18,816 nt of DNA, from assembly GCA_002316345.1 (NCBI GenBank), contig DCDI01000254.1, forward strand, positions 2,862 through 21,677. Direction: 5' to 3'. This stretch comes from Phyllobacteriaceae bacterium UBA1059 (lineage in GTDB: Bacteria; Pseudomonadota; Alphaproteobacteria; Rhizobiales; Rhizobiaceae). A program made the translations under genes and the position numbers. Under the pieces are notes generated by a model. The model was not told the origin of the DNA. It made no database searches and worked only from the letters and a program-made list of their open reading frames with translations. This document shows positions 7,565 through 15,964 of this stretch, piece after piece (position 1 is the first letter of the stretch; each line of letters opens with the position of its first letter).

Positions 7565-8659
7565 GTGGCAGGACCTGGGATCGTCGGAGGCGGTCAGACA
7601 GTCGTCATCGTTGGCGGCAGCGGCTTCATCGGATCGAACCTGGCGGAAAGCTTTCTGCGTGAGGGCCAGCACGTCACGATACTGGACAATCTCAGCCGAC
7701 CCGGCGTCGAAGAGAACCTTGCCTGGCTAACTGCAACCTATGGCGATCGCGTTGAGGCTGCACGCGTCGATATCCGCGACACGGCCGCCCTTGTGCCGGT
7801 TGTCAGCAAGGCGAGCGCTGTCTTTCACCTTGCCGCCCAGACGGCCGTTACCACCAGCCTGGTCGATCCGGTGGATGACTTCGAGGTCAATGCTCGCGGA
7901 ACGCTGAACATCCTTGAAGCCATTCGCGCAACCGAGCGCCGCGTGCCGGTGATCTTTGCCAGCACCAACAAGGTTTATGGCGGCCTGGAAGACATGGAGA
8001 TGGTGGAAGGCGACGAGCGCTACCATCCCGCCGACGAGGCGATCGGCGATCACGGCGTCAGCGAGAGCCGACCGCTGGATTTCTGCACGCCTTATGGCTG
8101 CTCCAAAGGCGTAGCCGATCAGTATGTGCTGGATTACGCCAAGTCCTACGGCCTGCCGACTGCAGTTTTGCGCATGAGCTGCATCTATGGTCCGCGCCAG
8201 TTCGGCACCGAAGATCAGGGCTGGGTGGCGCATTTCCTGCTCAAGGCCCTGCGCGGCGAACAGGTCTCGATCTATGGCAACGGCAAGCAGGTGCGCGACA
8301 TTCTGCATGTCAGCGATTGCGTGGCAGCCTATCGCGGCGTTCTCGACGCGATCGATCAGGTGTCCGGTCAGGCCTTCAATCTCGGCGGTGGCCCGCAAAA
8401 CAGCGTCAGCCTGCGCACGGTATTAAGCGAAATTTCCCATCTCACCGGCCGCAACATGCAGCTCGACCATGGCGATTGGCGCAAGGGCGACCAGTTCTAT
8501 TTCGTGGCCGATACGCGCAAGATCGAACAGGCGATCGGCTGGAAAGCCAAGGTCGGCTGGAAGGAAGGTCTCGCGGATCTCGCCCGGTGGCTGGCGGAAA
8601 ATCGTGTTGCCGGCCGAGCCTCGAAGCAGCAGCCGGATCAACAGGTTTTGTCGGCGTGA
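7565..8659 (+). CDS. CDP-paratose 2-epimerase-like NAD-dependent epimerase
   Basis: 364 residues, extended SDR. It has GGSGFIG (17-23), LDNLSRPGVEENLAWL (40-55), FHLAAQTAV, STNKVYG (133-139), the active-site YGCSK (Y177/K181), SCIYGPRQFGTEDQGW and GNGKQVRDILHV. The DNLSR...ENL...WL, TNKVYG and GTEDQGWV signatures are those I associate with the CDP-paratose 2-epimerase (RfbE/TyvE) group, which inverts C2 of a nucleotide sugar through a keto intermediate with bound NAD. No CDP-sugar synthesis genes (ddhA-type) are visible here, so the natural substrate may be another NDP-sugar. The GTG start has AGGGAG (7551-7556) eight bases upstream. The gene lies 36 bases after the previous epimerase, and its TGA overlaps the GTG of the glycosyltransferase by four bases. 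Confidence 0.87.
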   Translation: MAGPGIVGGGQTVVIVGGSGFIGSNLAESFLREGQHVTILDNLSRPGVEENLAWLTATYGDRVEAARVDIRDTAALVPVVSKASAVFHLAAQTAVTTSLVDPVDDFEVNARGTLNILEAIRATERRVPVIFASTNKVYGGLEDMEMVEGDERYHPADEAIGDHGVSESRPLDFCTPYGCSKGVADQYVLDYAKSYGLPTAVLRMSCIYGPRQFGTEDQGWVAHFLLKALRGEQVSIYGNGKQVRDILHVSDCVAAYRGVLDAIDQVSGQAFNLGGGPQNSVSLRTVLSEISHLTGRNMQLDHGDWRKGDQFYFVADTRKIEQAIGWKAKVGWKEGLADLARWLAENRVAGRASKQQPDQQVLSA

Positions 8660-9813
8660 AAGCAGCGGATCGCGCGAGGGGCGAAGGATCGGAGATCAAG
8701 ACAGCCTCGAACGGGCCGCATCCAGCGCGCGTCTTGATGACGGTGGATGCCGTCGGCGGCGTGTGGCGCTATGCGATGGATCTCGCCGCCGGCCTGCAAT
8801 CCTCCGGTGTCCACTTCACCTTCGTTGGTCTAGGCCCGCATCCGTCACCCGCCCAACGCGCGGAAGCCGAACAGCTGGGAAAGCTGATATGGGAAGACGC
8901 CCAACTCGATTGGCTGGCCGAAGGGCCCGAGGATCTGGCTGATCTGCCCGAACGCCTAGAGAAGCTGGTCAGAAGCGAAGGCGTAGACCTTCTTCATCTG
9001 AACGCGCCATCGCAAGCCTGCGGCTTGAAGCTCGATTGCCCGATCGTGACAATGTCGCATTCCTGCGTCGTCACCTGGATGCATGCCGTACGCGGCGTGA
9101 CGCAACCCGACGAATGGGCTTGGCAGAAACGCTTCAACCGCGAGGGCTTCGATGCCGCCGATGTCGTGCTTGCGCCAAGCCGCAGCCATGCCAACGCGCT
9201 GGAGCAATGCTACGGCCCGATCAAAGGCCTTTCGGTGGTTTACAACGCCTCGCAATCTGGCGCTGAGATCGCCCAACGCCAGCCTTTCGTCTTCGCCGCC
9301 GGTCGGTGGTGGGACGAGGGAAAGAATGGCGTGGTGCTTGATGACGTTGCCGAACATCTTCCATGGCCCGTCCGCCTTGCAGGATCGCTGAAGGGGCCGA
9401 ACGGCCAGCGCATCCGCATGCAGCATACCGATCATCTCGGCACTTTGCCCGGTTCGGAAGTCCAGCAGCTGATGACATCAGCCGGCATCTTCGTGTCGCC
9501 CTCGGTTTACGAGCCCTTCGGCCTCGCCCCGCTGGAAGCCGCCTCTACCGCGACGCCATTGGTGCTGGCCGACATCCCGACCTATCGGGAATTGTGGGAT
9601 GACGCGGCTTTGTTTGCGTCGCCGCGCGATCCTGCCTCCTTCGTGGATGCGTTGCAGACGCTGATTGCAAGCGAGACCCTGCGCCGCGACATGGGCCGTA
9701 AGGCCCTGCAGCGCGCAAAACGCTATTCCCTCCAGGCACAGGCGCAAGCCATGCTGCAGGTCTATGACGCTGTTCGCGCGCCGGCTGAGCAGCGCCTGGT
9801 TTTATCGAGCTGA
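8656..9813 (+). CDS. Glycosyltransferase, GT4-type (GT-B fold)
   Basis: 385 residues. The N-terminal Rossmann-like half begins at RVLMTVDAVGGVWRYAMDLA (25-44), the usual acceptor-side glycine-rich loop of GT4 enzymes. The C-terminal donor half has AAGRWWDEGKN (R217, K223, which normally contact the donor phosphates) and the EX7E motif EPFGLAPLE (E286/E294). These mark a retaining transferase using a nucleotide sugar. No membrane segment is seen. The start GTG 8656 overlaps the upstream stop (GTGA), the same coupling used elsewhere in the operon; the open frame extends back to 8317 but only as a shadow of the epimerase. The first 20 or so residues are low complexity, so a later start is possible. 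Donor and acceptor are unknown. Confidence 0.88.
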   Translation: MKAADRARGEGSEIKTASNGPHPARVLMTVDAVGGVWRYAMDLAAGLQSSGVHFTFVGLGPHPSPAQRAEAEQLGKLIWEDAQLDWLAEGPEDLADLPERLEKLVRSEGVDLLHLNAPSQACGLKLDCPIVTMSHSCVVTWMHAVRGVTQPDEWAWQKRFNREGFDAADVVLAPSRSHANALEQCYGPIKGLSVVYNASQSGAEIAQRQPFVFAAGRWWDEGKNGVVLDDVAEHLPWPVRLAGSLKGPNGQRIRMQHTDHLGTLPGSEVQQLMTSAGIFVSPSVYEPFGLAPLEAASTATPLVLADIPTYRELWDDAALFASPRDPASFVDALQTLIASETLRRDMGRKALQRAKRYSLQAQAQAMLQVYDAVRAPAEQRLVLSS

Positions 9814-9816
9814 TTG

Positions 9817-10941
9817 ATGCGATTTCTTCTTTATACCCACTCCCTCGTCTCCGACTGGAACCACGGCAACGCCCATTTCCTGCGCGGCGTGATGCGCGAT
9901 CTGGTTGAGCGCGGTTATCAAGCCAAGGCGCTGGAACCGATGGGCGCCTGGAGCCGCGAGAACCTTGTGAAGGATCAAGGCGAGGTGGCTATCGCGCGCT
10001 TTGCGCAGGATTTCCCGACGCTCCAGTCCGAGCGATACGATGCGGGCTTCGACCATGAAGCAGCGCTCGATCAGGCCGATGTCGTGCTGGTTCATGAATG
10101 GACCGACCCCGCGCTGGTCGCGCGCATCGGCAAGGCGCGCCGCGATGGCTGGCGCTTTACGTTGATTTTCCACGACACCCACCACCGCGCAGTGTCGGCC
10201 GAAAGCGACATCGGCGGCCTTGATCTCAGCGGTTATGATGCGGTGCTGGCTTTCGGAGAAACGCTGCGAGAGCGCTACCTCAAGGCGGGCTGGGGTAGGC
10301 GGGTGTTTACTTGGCACGAGGCGGCGGATGACCGGCTGTTCAAGCCGCATCCCGAGGTCGAGAAGACCGAGGACCTGATCTGGATCGGCAACTGGGGTGA
10401 TGACGAGCGCACCGCCGAGATTGCCTCCTTCCTCATCGAACCGTCCGCGAAGCTGAAGCTGAAAGGTGCCGTTCGCGGGGTTCGTTATCCTAAAAGCGCG
10501 TTGGAATCGTTGGGTAAAGCCGGTCTGAGCTATGGCGGCTGGATCGCCAATGCCGATGTGCCGATGGCCTTTGCGCAAGCGAAACTGACCATGCACATCC
10601 CGCGCCGGCCCTATGTGGAGTCGCTGCCGGGCATTCCGACGATCCGGATGTTCGAGGCTTTGGCTTGTGGAATTCCGCTGATTTCGGCCCCTTGGAATGA
10701 CGCGGAAGGGCTGTTTCGTGCCGGAAAAGACTTCCTTTTTGCCGAAAACGGCGCGGAAATGACCGAAAAGATCCGGAAATTGCTGGCTGACCCGGAGCAG
10801 CGCGCCGAGATTTCGGCATCCGGTGTGGAGACCATCCGCAACCGCCACACCTGCCGTCACCGAGTCGACGAACTGCTTGCGATCCTCTCCGGTCTCGGCG
10901 TCGACACCAGCACCAACTCGCCTAAGGAGACTGCAGCGTGA
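9817..10941 (+). CDS. CgeB-like glycosyltransferase, first of three tandem paralogues
   Basis: 374 residues, GT-B fold of the CgeB/Glyco_trans_1_2 group. The N-terminus has an SDWNHGNAHFLRGVMRDL segment, the paralogue of SAYWNGAATYYRG and SWGNGHATTYRG in the next two genes. The C-terminal half has IWIGNWGDDER and the donor-site block IPTIRMFEALACGIPLIS (about 274-291), typical of spore-coat-type CgeB transferases. ATG 9817 is chosen over the adjacent in-frame TTG 9814; it begins three bases after the previous stop. It ends in a four-base overlap with the next paralogue. It is cytoplasmic by sequence. The CgeB group is linked to glycosylation in Bacillus spores, but donor and acceptor here are unknown. 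It is the most diverged of the three copies. Confidence 0.82.
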   Translation: MRFLLYTHSLVSDWNHGNAHFLRGVMRDLVERGYQAKALEPMGAWSRENLVKDQGEVAIARFAQDFPTLQSERYDAGFDHEAALDQADVVLVHEWTDPALVARIGKARRDGWRFTLIFHDTHHRAVSAESDIGGLDLSGYDAVLAFGETLRERYLKAGWGRRVFTWHEAADDRLFKPHPEVEKTEDLIWIGNWGDDERTAEIASFLIEPSAKLKLKGAVRGVRYPKSALESLGKAGLSYGGWIANADVPMAFAQAKLTMHIPRRPYVESLPGIPTIRMFEALACGIPLISAPWNDAEGLFRAGKDFLFAENGAEMTEKIRKLLADPEQRAEISASGVETIRNRHTCRHRVDELLAILSGLGVDTSTNSPKETAA

Positions 10942-12029
10942 AGATCGCATTCTACGGCTCGAGCCTGCTGTCAGCTTACTGGAACGGTGCGGCCACCTAT
11001 TATCGCGGTCTGCTGCGCAACCTCGCGGCACGCGGTTACGACATCACCTTCTATGAGCCGGATGTGTATGACCGGCAGAAGAACCGCGACATCGAACCGC
11101 CGGAATGGTGCAAGGTCGTGGTATATGACGGCACGGTCGAGGCCCTGCGCGCTGAAGCGGCCAAGGCAGCGGAAGCCGACATCGTCGTGAAGACCAGCGG
11201 CGTCGGTTTCGAGGACAATCGCCTGCTTGACGAAGTGCTGCGCGCGGCACGGCCGGACGCCATGAAGATCTTCTGGGATGTGGATGCGCCGGCGACGCTT
11301 GCCGAGCTGCGCGCCAGTCCCGATCATCCGCAGCTCAAGGCGCTCCATGAGATCGACGCGGTGCTGACCTATGGCGGCGGCGATCCGGTGGTGAATGCCT
11401 ATACCGCGATCGGCGCCAAGCGCTGCATTCCGATCTACAATGCGCTGGATCCCGAAACGCATCATCCGGTCGATCCCGATCCGCGTTTCACCGCCGATCT
11501 CGCTTTCCTCGGCAACCGTCTGCCGGATCGCGAAGCGCGGGTGGAAAGCTTCTTCCTCAACCCCGCCGCCGGCCTGCCGGGACAGCGCTTCATTCTTGGC
11601 GGCTCCGGCTGGGGCGACAAGCCGATGGCCGGCAATATCGATTATATCGGCCATGTCGGCACCCGCGATCACAACGCCTTCAATGTCACGCCGAAGGCCG
11701 TGCTGAACATCAGCCGCGACTCCATGGCCGATATGGGCTTTTCGCCGGCAACCCGCGTGTTCGAAGCCTGCGGTGCCGGCGCTTGTTTGATCACCGATGC
11801 CTGGCTTGGCGTCGATTTCTTCCTGAAGCCGGACGAGGAAGTGCTGGTGGCACGCGACGGCCAGGACGTGGCCGACATCCTGTCCGGCCTGACGCCCGAG
11901 CGCGCCAAACAGATCGGCGAAGCGGGTCTGGCGCGGGTGCTGCGCGACCACACCTATGCCGACCGCGCGGCTGAAGCCGATCAGATCTTCCGCGACTTCC
12001 GCGCCAAGCAGGCGGAGGCTGCGGAATGA
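10938..12029 (+). CDS. CgeB-like glycosyltransferase, second tandem paralogue
   Basis: 363 residues. The N-terminal SAYWNGAATYYRGLLRNLAAR and TFYEPDVYDRQKNRD segments and the C-terminal GFSPATRVFEACGAGACLIT block (about 268-287) place it with its neighbours. The central region has DLAFLGNRLPDREARVE and an IDYIGHV loop before the donor site. The GTG start overlaps the previous stop by four bases, and AAGGAG precedes it near 10924. The stop overlaps the next ATG (ATGA, 12026-12029). It is closer to the third copy than to the first: both have a Y-or-F-x-E-x-DV-x-W/Y motif after the first helix and a cysteine before a V/HYYD/VVYD strand. A role adding consecutive sugars of one chain is a reasonable inference; specificity is not visible. 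Confidence 0.83.
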   Translation: MKIAFYGSSLLSAYWNGAATYYRGLLRNLAARGYDITFYEPDVYDRQKNRDIEPPEWCKVVVYDGTVEALRAEAAKAAEADIVVKTSGVGFEDNRLLDEVLRAARPDAMKIFWDVDAPATLAELRASPDHPQLKALHEIDAVLTYGGGDPVVNAYTAIGAKRCIPIYNALDPETHHPVDPDPRFTADLAFLGNRLPDREARVESFFLNPAAGLPGQRFILGGSGWGDKPMAGNIDYIGHVGTRDHNAFNVTPKAVLNISRDSMADMGFSPATRVFEACGAGACLITDAWLGVDFFLKPDEEVLVARDGQDVADILSGLTPERAKQIGEAGLARVLRDHTYADRAAEADQIFRDFRAKQAEAAE

Positions 12030-13134
12030 GTGACGCGCTCGACATCGTCATCATCGGCCTGTCGCTCTCGTCGTCCTGGGGCAACGGCCATGCCACGACC
12101 TATCGCGGCATGCTGCGCGGGTTGGAAGCGCTCGGCCACCGCGTCACCTTCCTGGAACGTGACGTGCCCTGGTATGCCGCCCATCGCGACCTACCTTCGC
12201 CGGATTTTTGTGAGCTGCATTATTACGACACGGTGGACGAGCTGATCAGCCGCTTCGGCGAGCGGATCAAAGAAGCCGATGCCGTGATCATCGGCTCTTA
12301 CGTGCCGGAAGGTCCGAAGGTGATCGATGCCGTTCATACGCTGAAGCCGAAGCAGCTTGCCTTCTACGATATCGACACGCCGATCACCGTTGCTCGGCTG
12401 AAAAAGGGCGACGAGGAATATCTGGCAGCACGCCAAGTGCCGTTGTTCGACATTTATTTTTCCTTCACCGGCGGCCCGACGCTGCGCCAGCTGGAACATG
12501 AATTCGGCTCACCGAGAGCGGAAGCGCTGTACTGCTCCGTCGATGACACGCGCTATCAGAACACCGGCGAAGCGCCGGTTTGGGATCTCGGCTATCTCGG
12601 CACTTATAGCGACGACCGCCAGCCTACCCTTGAAAAGCTGCTGATCGAACCGGCCCGCCGCCTGCCGCATCTGAAATTCGTGGTGGCTGGGCCGCAATAT
12701 CCCGATACGATCGACTGGCCGGAGAATGTCGAGCGCATCGACCATCTGCCGCCGGCTGAGCACCCATCCTTCTATAGCCGCCAGCGCTTTACGCTGAACG
12801 TCACGCGCGCGGACATGATTGCCGCCGGCTGGTCGCCGAGCGTGCGCTTGTTCGAAGCGGCGGCATGCGGCACGGCCATCATCAGCGACTTCTGGGAAGG
12901 CTTGGGCGATCTGCTGCCGCTTGGTGAAGCGATCGAGATCGCGGGAACGAGCGACGAGGTCGTGGAGATCCTGACCGGCCTGAGTGAAGAGCGGCAGCGC
13001 GCCATGGCGGATGCCGCGAAAGCCCGGGTTCTGGCTGGGCATACGGGCCACGCCCGCGCGGCCGAACTGGCGAATTATCTTCGGGACGGCGCCGCGAAGC
13101 TCGCGCGTTCTGAGCCGACTAAGGAATTGGCATA

Positions 13135-13135
<1 letters not shown>
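12026..13135 (+). CDS. CgeB-like glycosyltransferase, third tandem paralogue
   Basis: 369 residues. It shows SSSWGNGHATTYRGMLRGLEA near the N-terminus, FLERDVPWYAAHRD, then DLGYLGTYSDDRQPTLEKLL and the donor-site block GWSPSVRLFEAAACGTAIIS (about 268-287). The aromatic-rich WEGL segment follows, as in the YkvP/CgeB group of sugar transferases. ATG start coupled to the previous stop; its own TAA shares one base with the ATG of the decarboxylase (TAATG). No signal or membrane segment. Tandem copies with conserved fold but differing loops suggest duplication followed by specialisation for different donors or acceptors, possibly including the UDP-xylose made by the next gene. Confidence 0.83.
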
Positions 13136-14118
<983 letters not shown>

Positions 14119-14148
14119 ATCAGCTGCGGCGCTGAAGCGCTCCCCCCA

Positions 14149-14307
14149 TTATTTGCGCATGATCACCCAAACCGCGTGGATGATGCCGGGAACATAGCCG
14201 CATAGCGTCAAAAGGATGTTCAGCCAGAAATGCAGGCCGATGCCGACCTGCATGAACACGCCGACCGGCGGCAGGATGATGGCGAGCAGGATGCGAAGAA
14301 CGTCCAT
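14149..14307 (-). CDS. YqaE/Pmp3 family (UPF0057) small membrane protein
   Basis: 52 residues with two transmembrane segments, about 5-22 and 28-48, separated by a short polar turn. The VLRILLAIILPPVGVFMQVG segment and the later LCGYVPGIIHAVWVI stretch match the Pmp3/YqaE family, proteolipids that reside in the plasma membrane and are often induced by salt, cold or other stress. ATG 14307 is the first methionine giving a family-sized protein; upstream in-frame sequence (to 14607) is a shadow of the sod gene. The ribosome site is weak (GGAG 13 bases upstream). It is downstream of sod on the same strand but beyond the sod terminator, so it may have its own promoter. A role in membrane stress response is inferred from the family only. 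Confidence 0.85.
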   Translation of the reverse strand: MDVLRILLAIILPPVGVFMQVGIGLHFWLNILLTLCGYVPGIIHAVWVIMRK

Positions 14308-14354
14308 ACGGTAAGCTGAACTCCAAGTGTGAGGGCTGCGTTCAAGGCAGCCGG

Positions 14355-14389
14355 AAAAGAGGCTGGCGGCTCGCCGTGAGCCCGCCAGC
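14355..14389 (-). terminator. Rho-independent terminator of the superoxide dismutase gene
   Basis: On the minus strand, GCTGGCGGGCTC (14389-14378) pairs with GAGCCGCCAGC (14372-14362) around an ACGGC loop with one bulged G, followed by CTCTTTTCC. It begins ten bases after the sod stop. A strong GC stem with a short T-run fits an intrinsic terminator. It would isolate the downstream Pmp3 gene from most sod transcripts. Confidence 0.72.
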
Positions 14390-14399
14390 AGAAATTGCG

Positions 14400-15080
14400 T
14401 CAGGCGAACTGTTCGCCGACCCAGGTCCAGTTCACGCGATCGGCGAGAACGGTCTTGATGTGGTCCGCTTTGCGGTTCTCGTAATCGAGATAATAGGCGT
14501 GTTCCCACACGTCGATGCCAAGCAGCGGCTTCAAACCGTCCGGCACGGGGTTGCCGGCATCCTGGTAGCCGCGCACGGCCAGCTTGTCGCCGTCCTTCGC
14601 CAGCCACACCCAGCCGGTGCCGAACACCTTGTCGGCCTGCGCGACGATCGCCTCGTTCAGGCCGGTCACGCCGCCGAAATCACGCGTGGCGGCTTCTTCC
14701 AGCGCGGTGCTCGGCTTGGTTGGGCCACCGGCGAATTGCTGCCAATAGAATTCGTGGTTCCAGGCCTGTCCCGCCTGGTTGAAGATCGCGTCGTCACCCT
14801 TGGCCTTCGACTGCTTCACGACCTCTTCCAAGGTCATGTCGGCATAGGGCGTGTTGGGCACCAGCTCGTTGAGCTTGGTGTAATACCCCTTGTGGTGCTT
14901 TCCATAATGCAGCGCCACGGTGCGGGCCGAAATCTGCGGCGCCAGCGCGTCTTCCGCGAAGGGCAGCTTGGGCTGTTCAAACGGTGCCGCGGCGCGCGCG
15001 ACATGCGGCTTGAACAGGGTGCTGGCGGCTGCGGCTGCGCCGAGGGCCAGAGTGGTGCGGCGAGAAATCGTTAAGGTCAT
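14400..15080 (-). CDS. sodB: Fe/Mn superoxide dismutase with Tat signal peptide
   Basis: 226 residues; dismutates superoxide to oxygen and peroxide. Residues 1-30 form a twin-arginine signal, SRRTTLALG, then an Ala-rich hydrophobic stretch and an ARA/AA cleavage site, so the protein is likely exported folded to the periplasm. The mature part begins PFEQPKLPFAEDALAPQIS, as in SodB. Metal ligands are H58 (HYGKHH), H109 (AWNHEFYW), D190 and H194 (DVWEHAYY). The FNQAGQAWNHEFYW form is closer to the iron enzymes, but metal choice cannot be settled from sequence. The ATG at 15080 has AAGGGAG six bases upstream. A GGAAC-N16-CGTT promoter lies upstream. It is divergent from a TetR-family gene, with 164 bases between starts. 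Confidence 0.92.
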   Translation of the reverse strand: MTLTISRRTTLALGAAAAASTLFKPHVARAAAPFEQPKLPFAEDALAPQISARTVALHYGKHHKGYYTKLNELVPNTPYADMTLEEVVKQSKAKGDDAIFNQAGQAWNHEFYWQQFAGGPTKPSTALEEAATRDFGGVTGLNEAIVAQADKVFGTGWVWLAKDGDKLAVRGYQDAGNPVPDGLKPLLGIDVWEHAYYLDYENRKADHIKTVLADRVNWTWVGEQFA

Positions 15081-15084
15081 GAAA

Positions 15085-15119
15085 CGCTCCCTTGGGTGAA
15101 CTTCGGGTTCAACGGAGCG
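15085..15119. promoter_or_regulatory. Nested dyads upstream of sodB, candidate operator
   Basis: Outer arms CGCTCC (15085-15090) and GGAGCG (15114-15119) enclose inner arms TGAAC (15097-15101) and GTTCA (15107-15111) with a TTCGG centre. The dyads lie over the sod -10 region and ribosome site. A repressor such as the divergent TetR protein could bind here. If transcription starts at the EcfG promoter, the outer arm is not transcribed, so an RNA hairpin is less likely. The 9-base imbalance-free core is short, and chance is possible. Confidence 0.35.
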
Positions 15120-15135
15120 GGACAGGAGCCGTTCC
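15111..15135 (-). promoter_or_regulatory. EcfG-type general stress promoter upstream of sodB
   Basis: On the minus strand GGAAC (15135-15131) is followed, after exactly 16 bases, by CGTT (15114-15111). This matches the alphaproteobacterial EcfG (sigma-EcfG) consensus GGAAC-N16-CGTT. Transcription would begin around 15101-15106, about 25 bases upstream of the sod ATG and leaving its ribosome site in the leader. The match is visible; use by EcfG is inferred. The -10 overlaps a TGAAC-N5-GTTCA dyad. Confidence 0.6.
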
Positions 15136-15244
15136 CACGATCACGGAAGCTCTATCGCGAGGAGGGAGGACGCGTACTGCGACAAACAAACGTTCATGCA
15201 AGAAGAACTCGCACCGCCGGACTATCTCGGCTAATTCGTTTGAA

Positions 15245-15916
15245 ATGACCTCGCTTCCGCAGAAAACGACCCGCATCGCCGTCAAGGCAAAGGACGGCAA
15301 ACGTGTGCCGCGCGACAGCCGGGGTGAGAAGGCGGCTGAGGACGATGCCAGCACCGGCGCGCGCCGCCGCCAGATCATGCAGGAAGCCGCACGCCTGTTC
15401 GGCACGCGCGGCTTCGAGGCGACCACGATCCGCGATATTGCGTCGGCCACCGGCATTCTCGGCGGCTCGATCTATTACCACTTTGCGTCGAAGGAAGACA
15501 TCTTCGTGGCCGTGCATGGCGCCGGCATGGAGAAGATCACGCAGGCCGTGCTCGATGCGATCGAAGGGGTTGAAGACCCCTGGGATCGGCTGGAAGCAGC
15601 GGCCGTGGCGCATTGCACGGATCTGCTCGGCTCCTCGGAAGTGCCGGTGATCGTGTCGCCTTATTATTCGGAATCGCTGAAGGGCTTGCGGGAAACGCTG
15701 GTGGCGCAACGCGATCGTTATGAGACGGTGATCGCCGGCTTGGTGGATGCGCTGGACCTGCCGCCTGAGATTGACCGCAGCCTGTTTCGCCTGAACTTTC
15801 TGGGCGCTTTGAACTGGATGCCGACCTGGTATCGCGCCGACTCCCGGCTTTCGCCGGCCGAGATCGGTCGCCAGATGGTGCTGAGCCTGCGGCCCCGTAA
15901 GCAAGACCTTACCTAA
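15245..15916 (+). CDS. TetR/AcrR family transcriptional regulator
   Basis: 223 residues from the chosen ATG. The N-terminal helix-turn-helix runs about residues 40-88: RRRQIMQEAARLFGTRGFEA, TTIRDIASATGILGGSIYYH, then FASKEDIF, a canonical TetR DNA-binding domain. The C-terminal ligand domain contains an LRETLVAQRDRYE helix and FLGALNWMPTWYR, a pattern recalling KstR2/fatty-acyl-type TetR regulators; the ligand is unknown. A lysine- and arginine-rich tail of about 35 residues precedes the HTH. ATG 15245 lacks a clear ribosome site. The open frame extends to a TTG at 15092, but that would cover the sod promoter region, so the short form is preferred. It is divergent from sodB, with which it shares 164 bases; it may regulate itself, sod or a distant operon. 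Confidence 0.85.
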   Translation: MTSLPQKTTRIAVKAKDGKRVPRDSRGEKAAEDDASTGARRRQIMQEAARLFGTRGFEATTIRDIASATGILGGSIYYHFASKEDIFVAVHGAGMEKITQAVLDAIEGVEDPWDRLEAAAVAHCTDLLGSSEVPVIVSPYYSESLKGLRETLVAQRDRYETVIAGLVDALDLPPEIDRSLFRLNFLGALNWMPTWYRADSRLSPAEIGRQMVLSLRPRKQDLT

Positions 15917-15964
15917 AGAGCAGCGCCGGACCGCTTTCCAGCAGCCCGACACCTATGTTTGTTC

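Noticed and set aside
8317..8655. 113-residue upstream extension of the GT4 glycosyltransferase
   Set aside because: It overlaps the epimerase, is Arg-rich out-of-frame sequence, and the coupled GTG at 8656 explains the start.
9802..11031. 409-codon open frame on the minus strand
   Set aside because: It lies antisense to two convincing glycosyltransferase genes, has no family motifs, and reads as a typical GC-rich shadow frame rich in Arg, Gly and His.
14127..14140. Short GGCGC-TGAA-GCGCT hairpin after the decarboxylase gene as a terminator
   Set aside because: The stem is only five pairs including a G-U, and it is followed by Cs rather than a T-run.
15092..15244. Upstream extension of the TetR gene from TTG 15092
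   Set aside because: It would cover the sod promoter region and encodes basic, unstructured sequence without family similarity.
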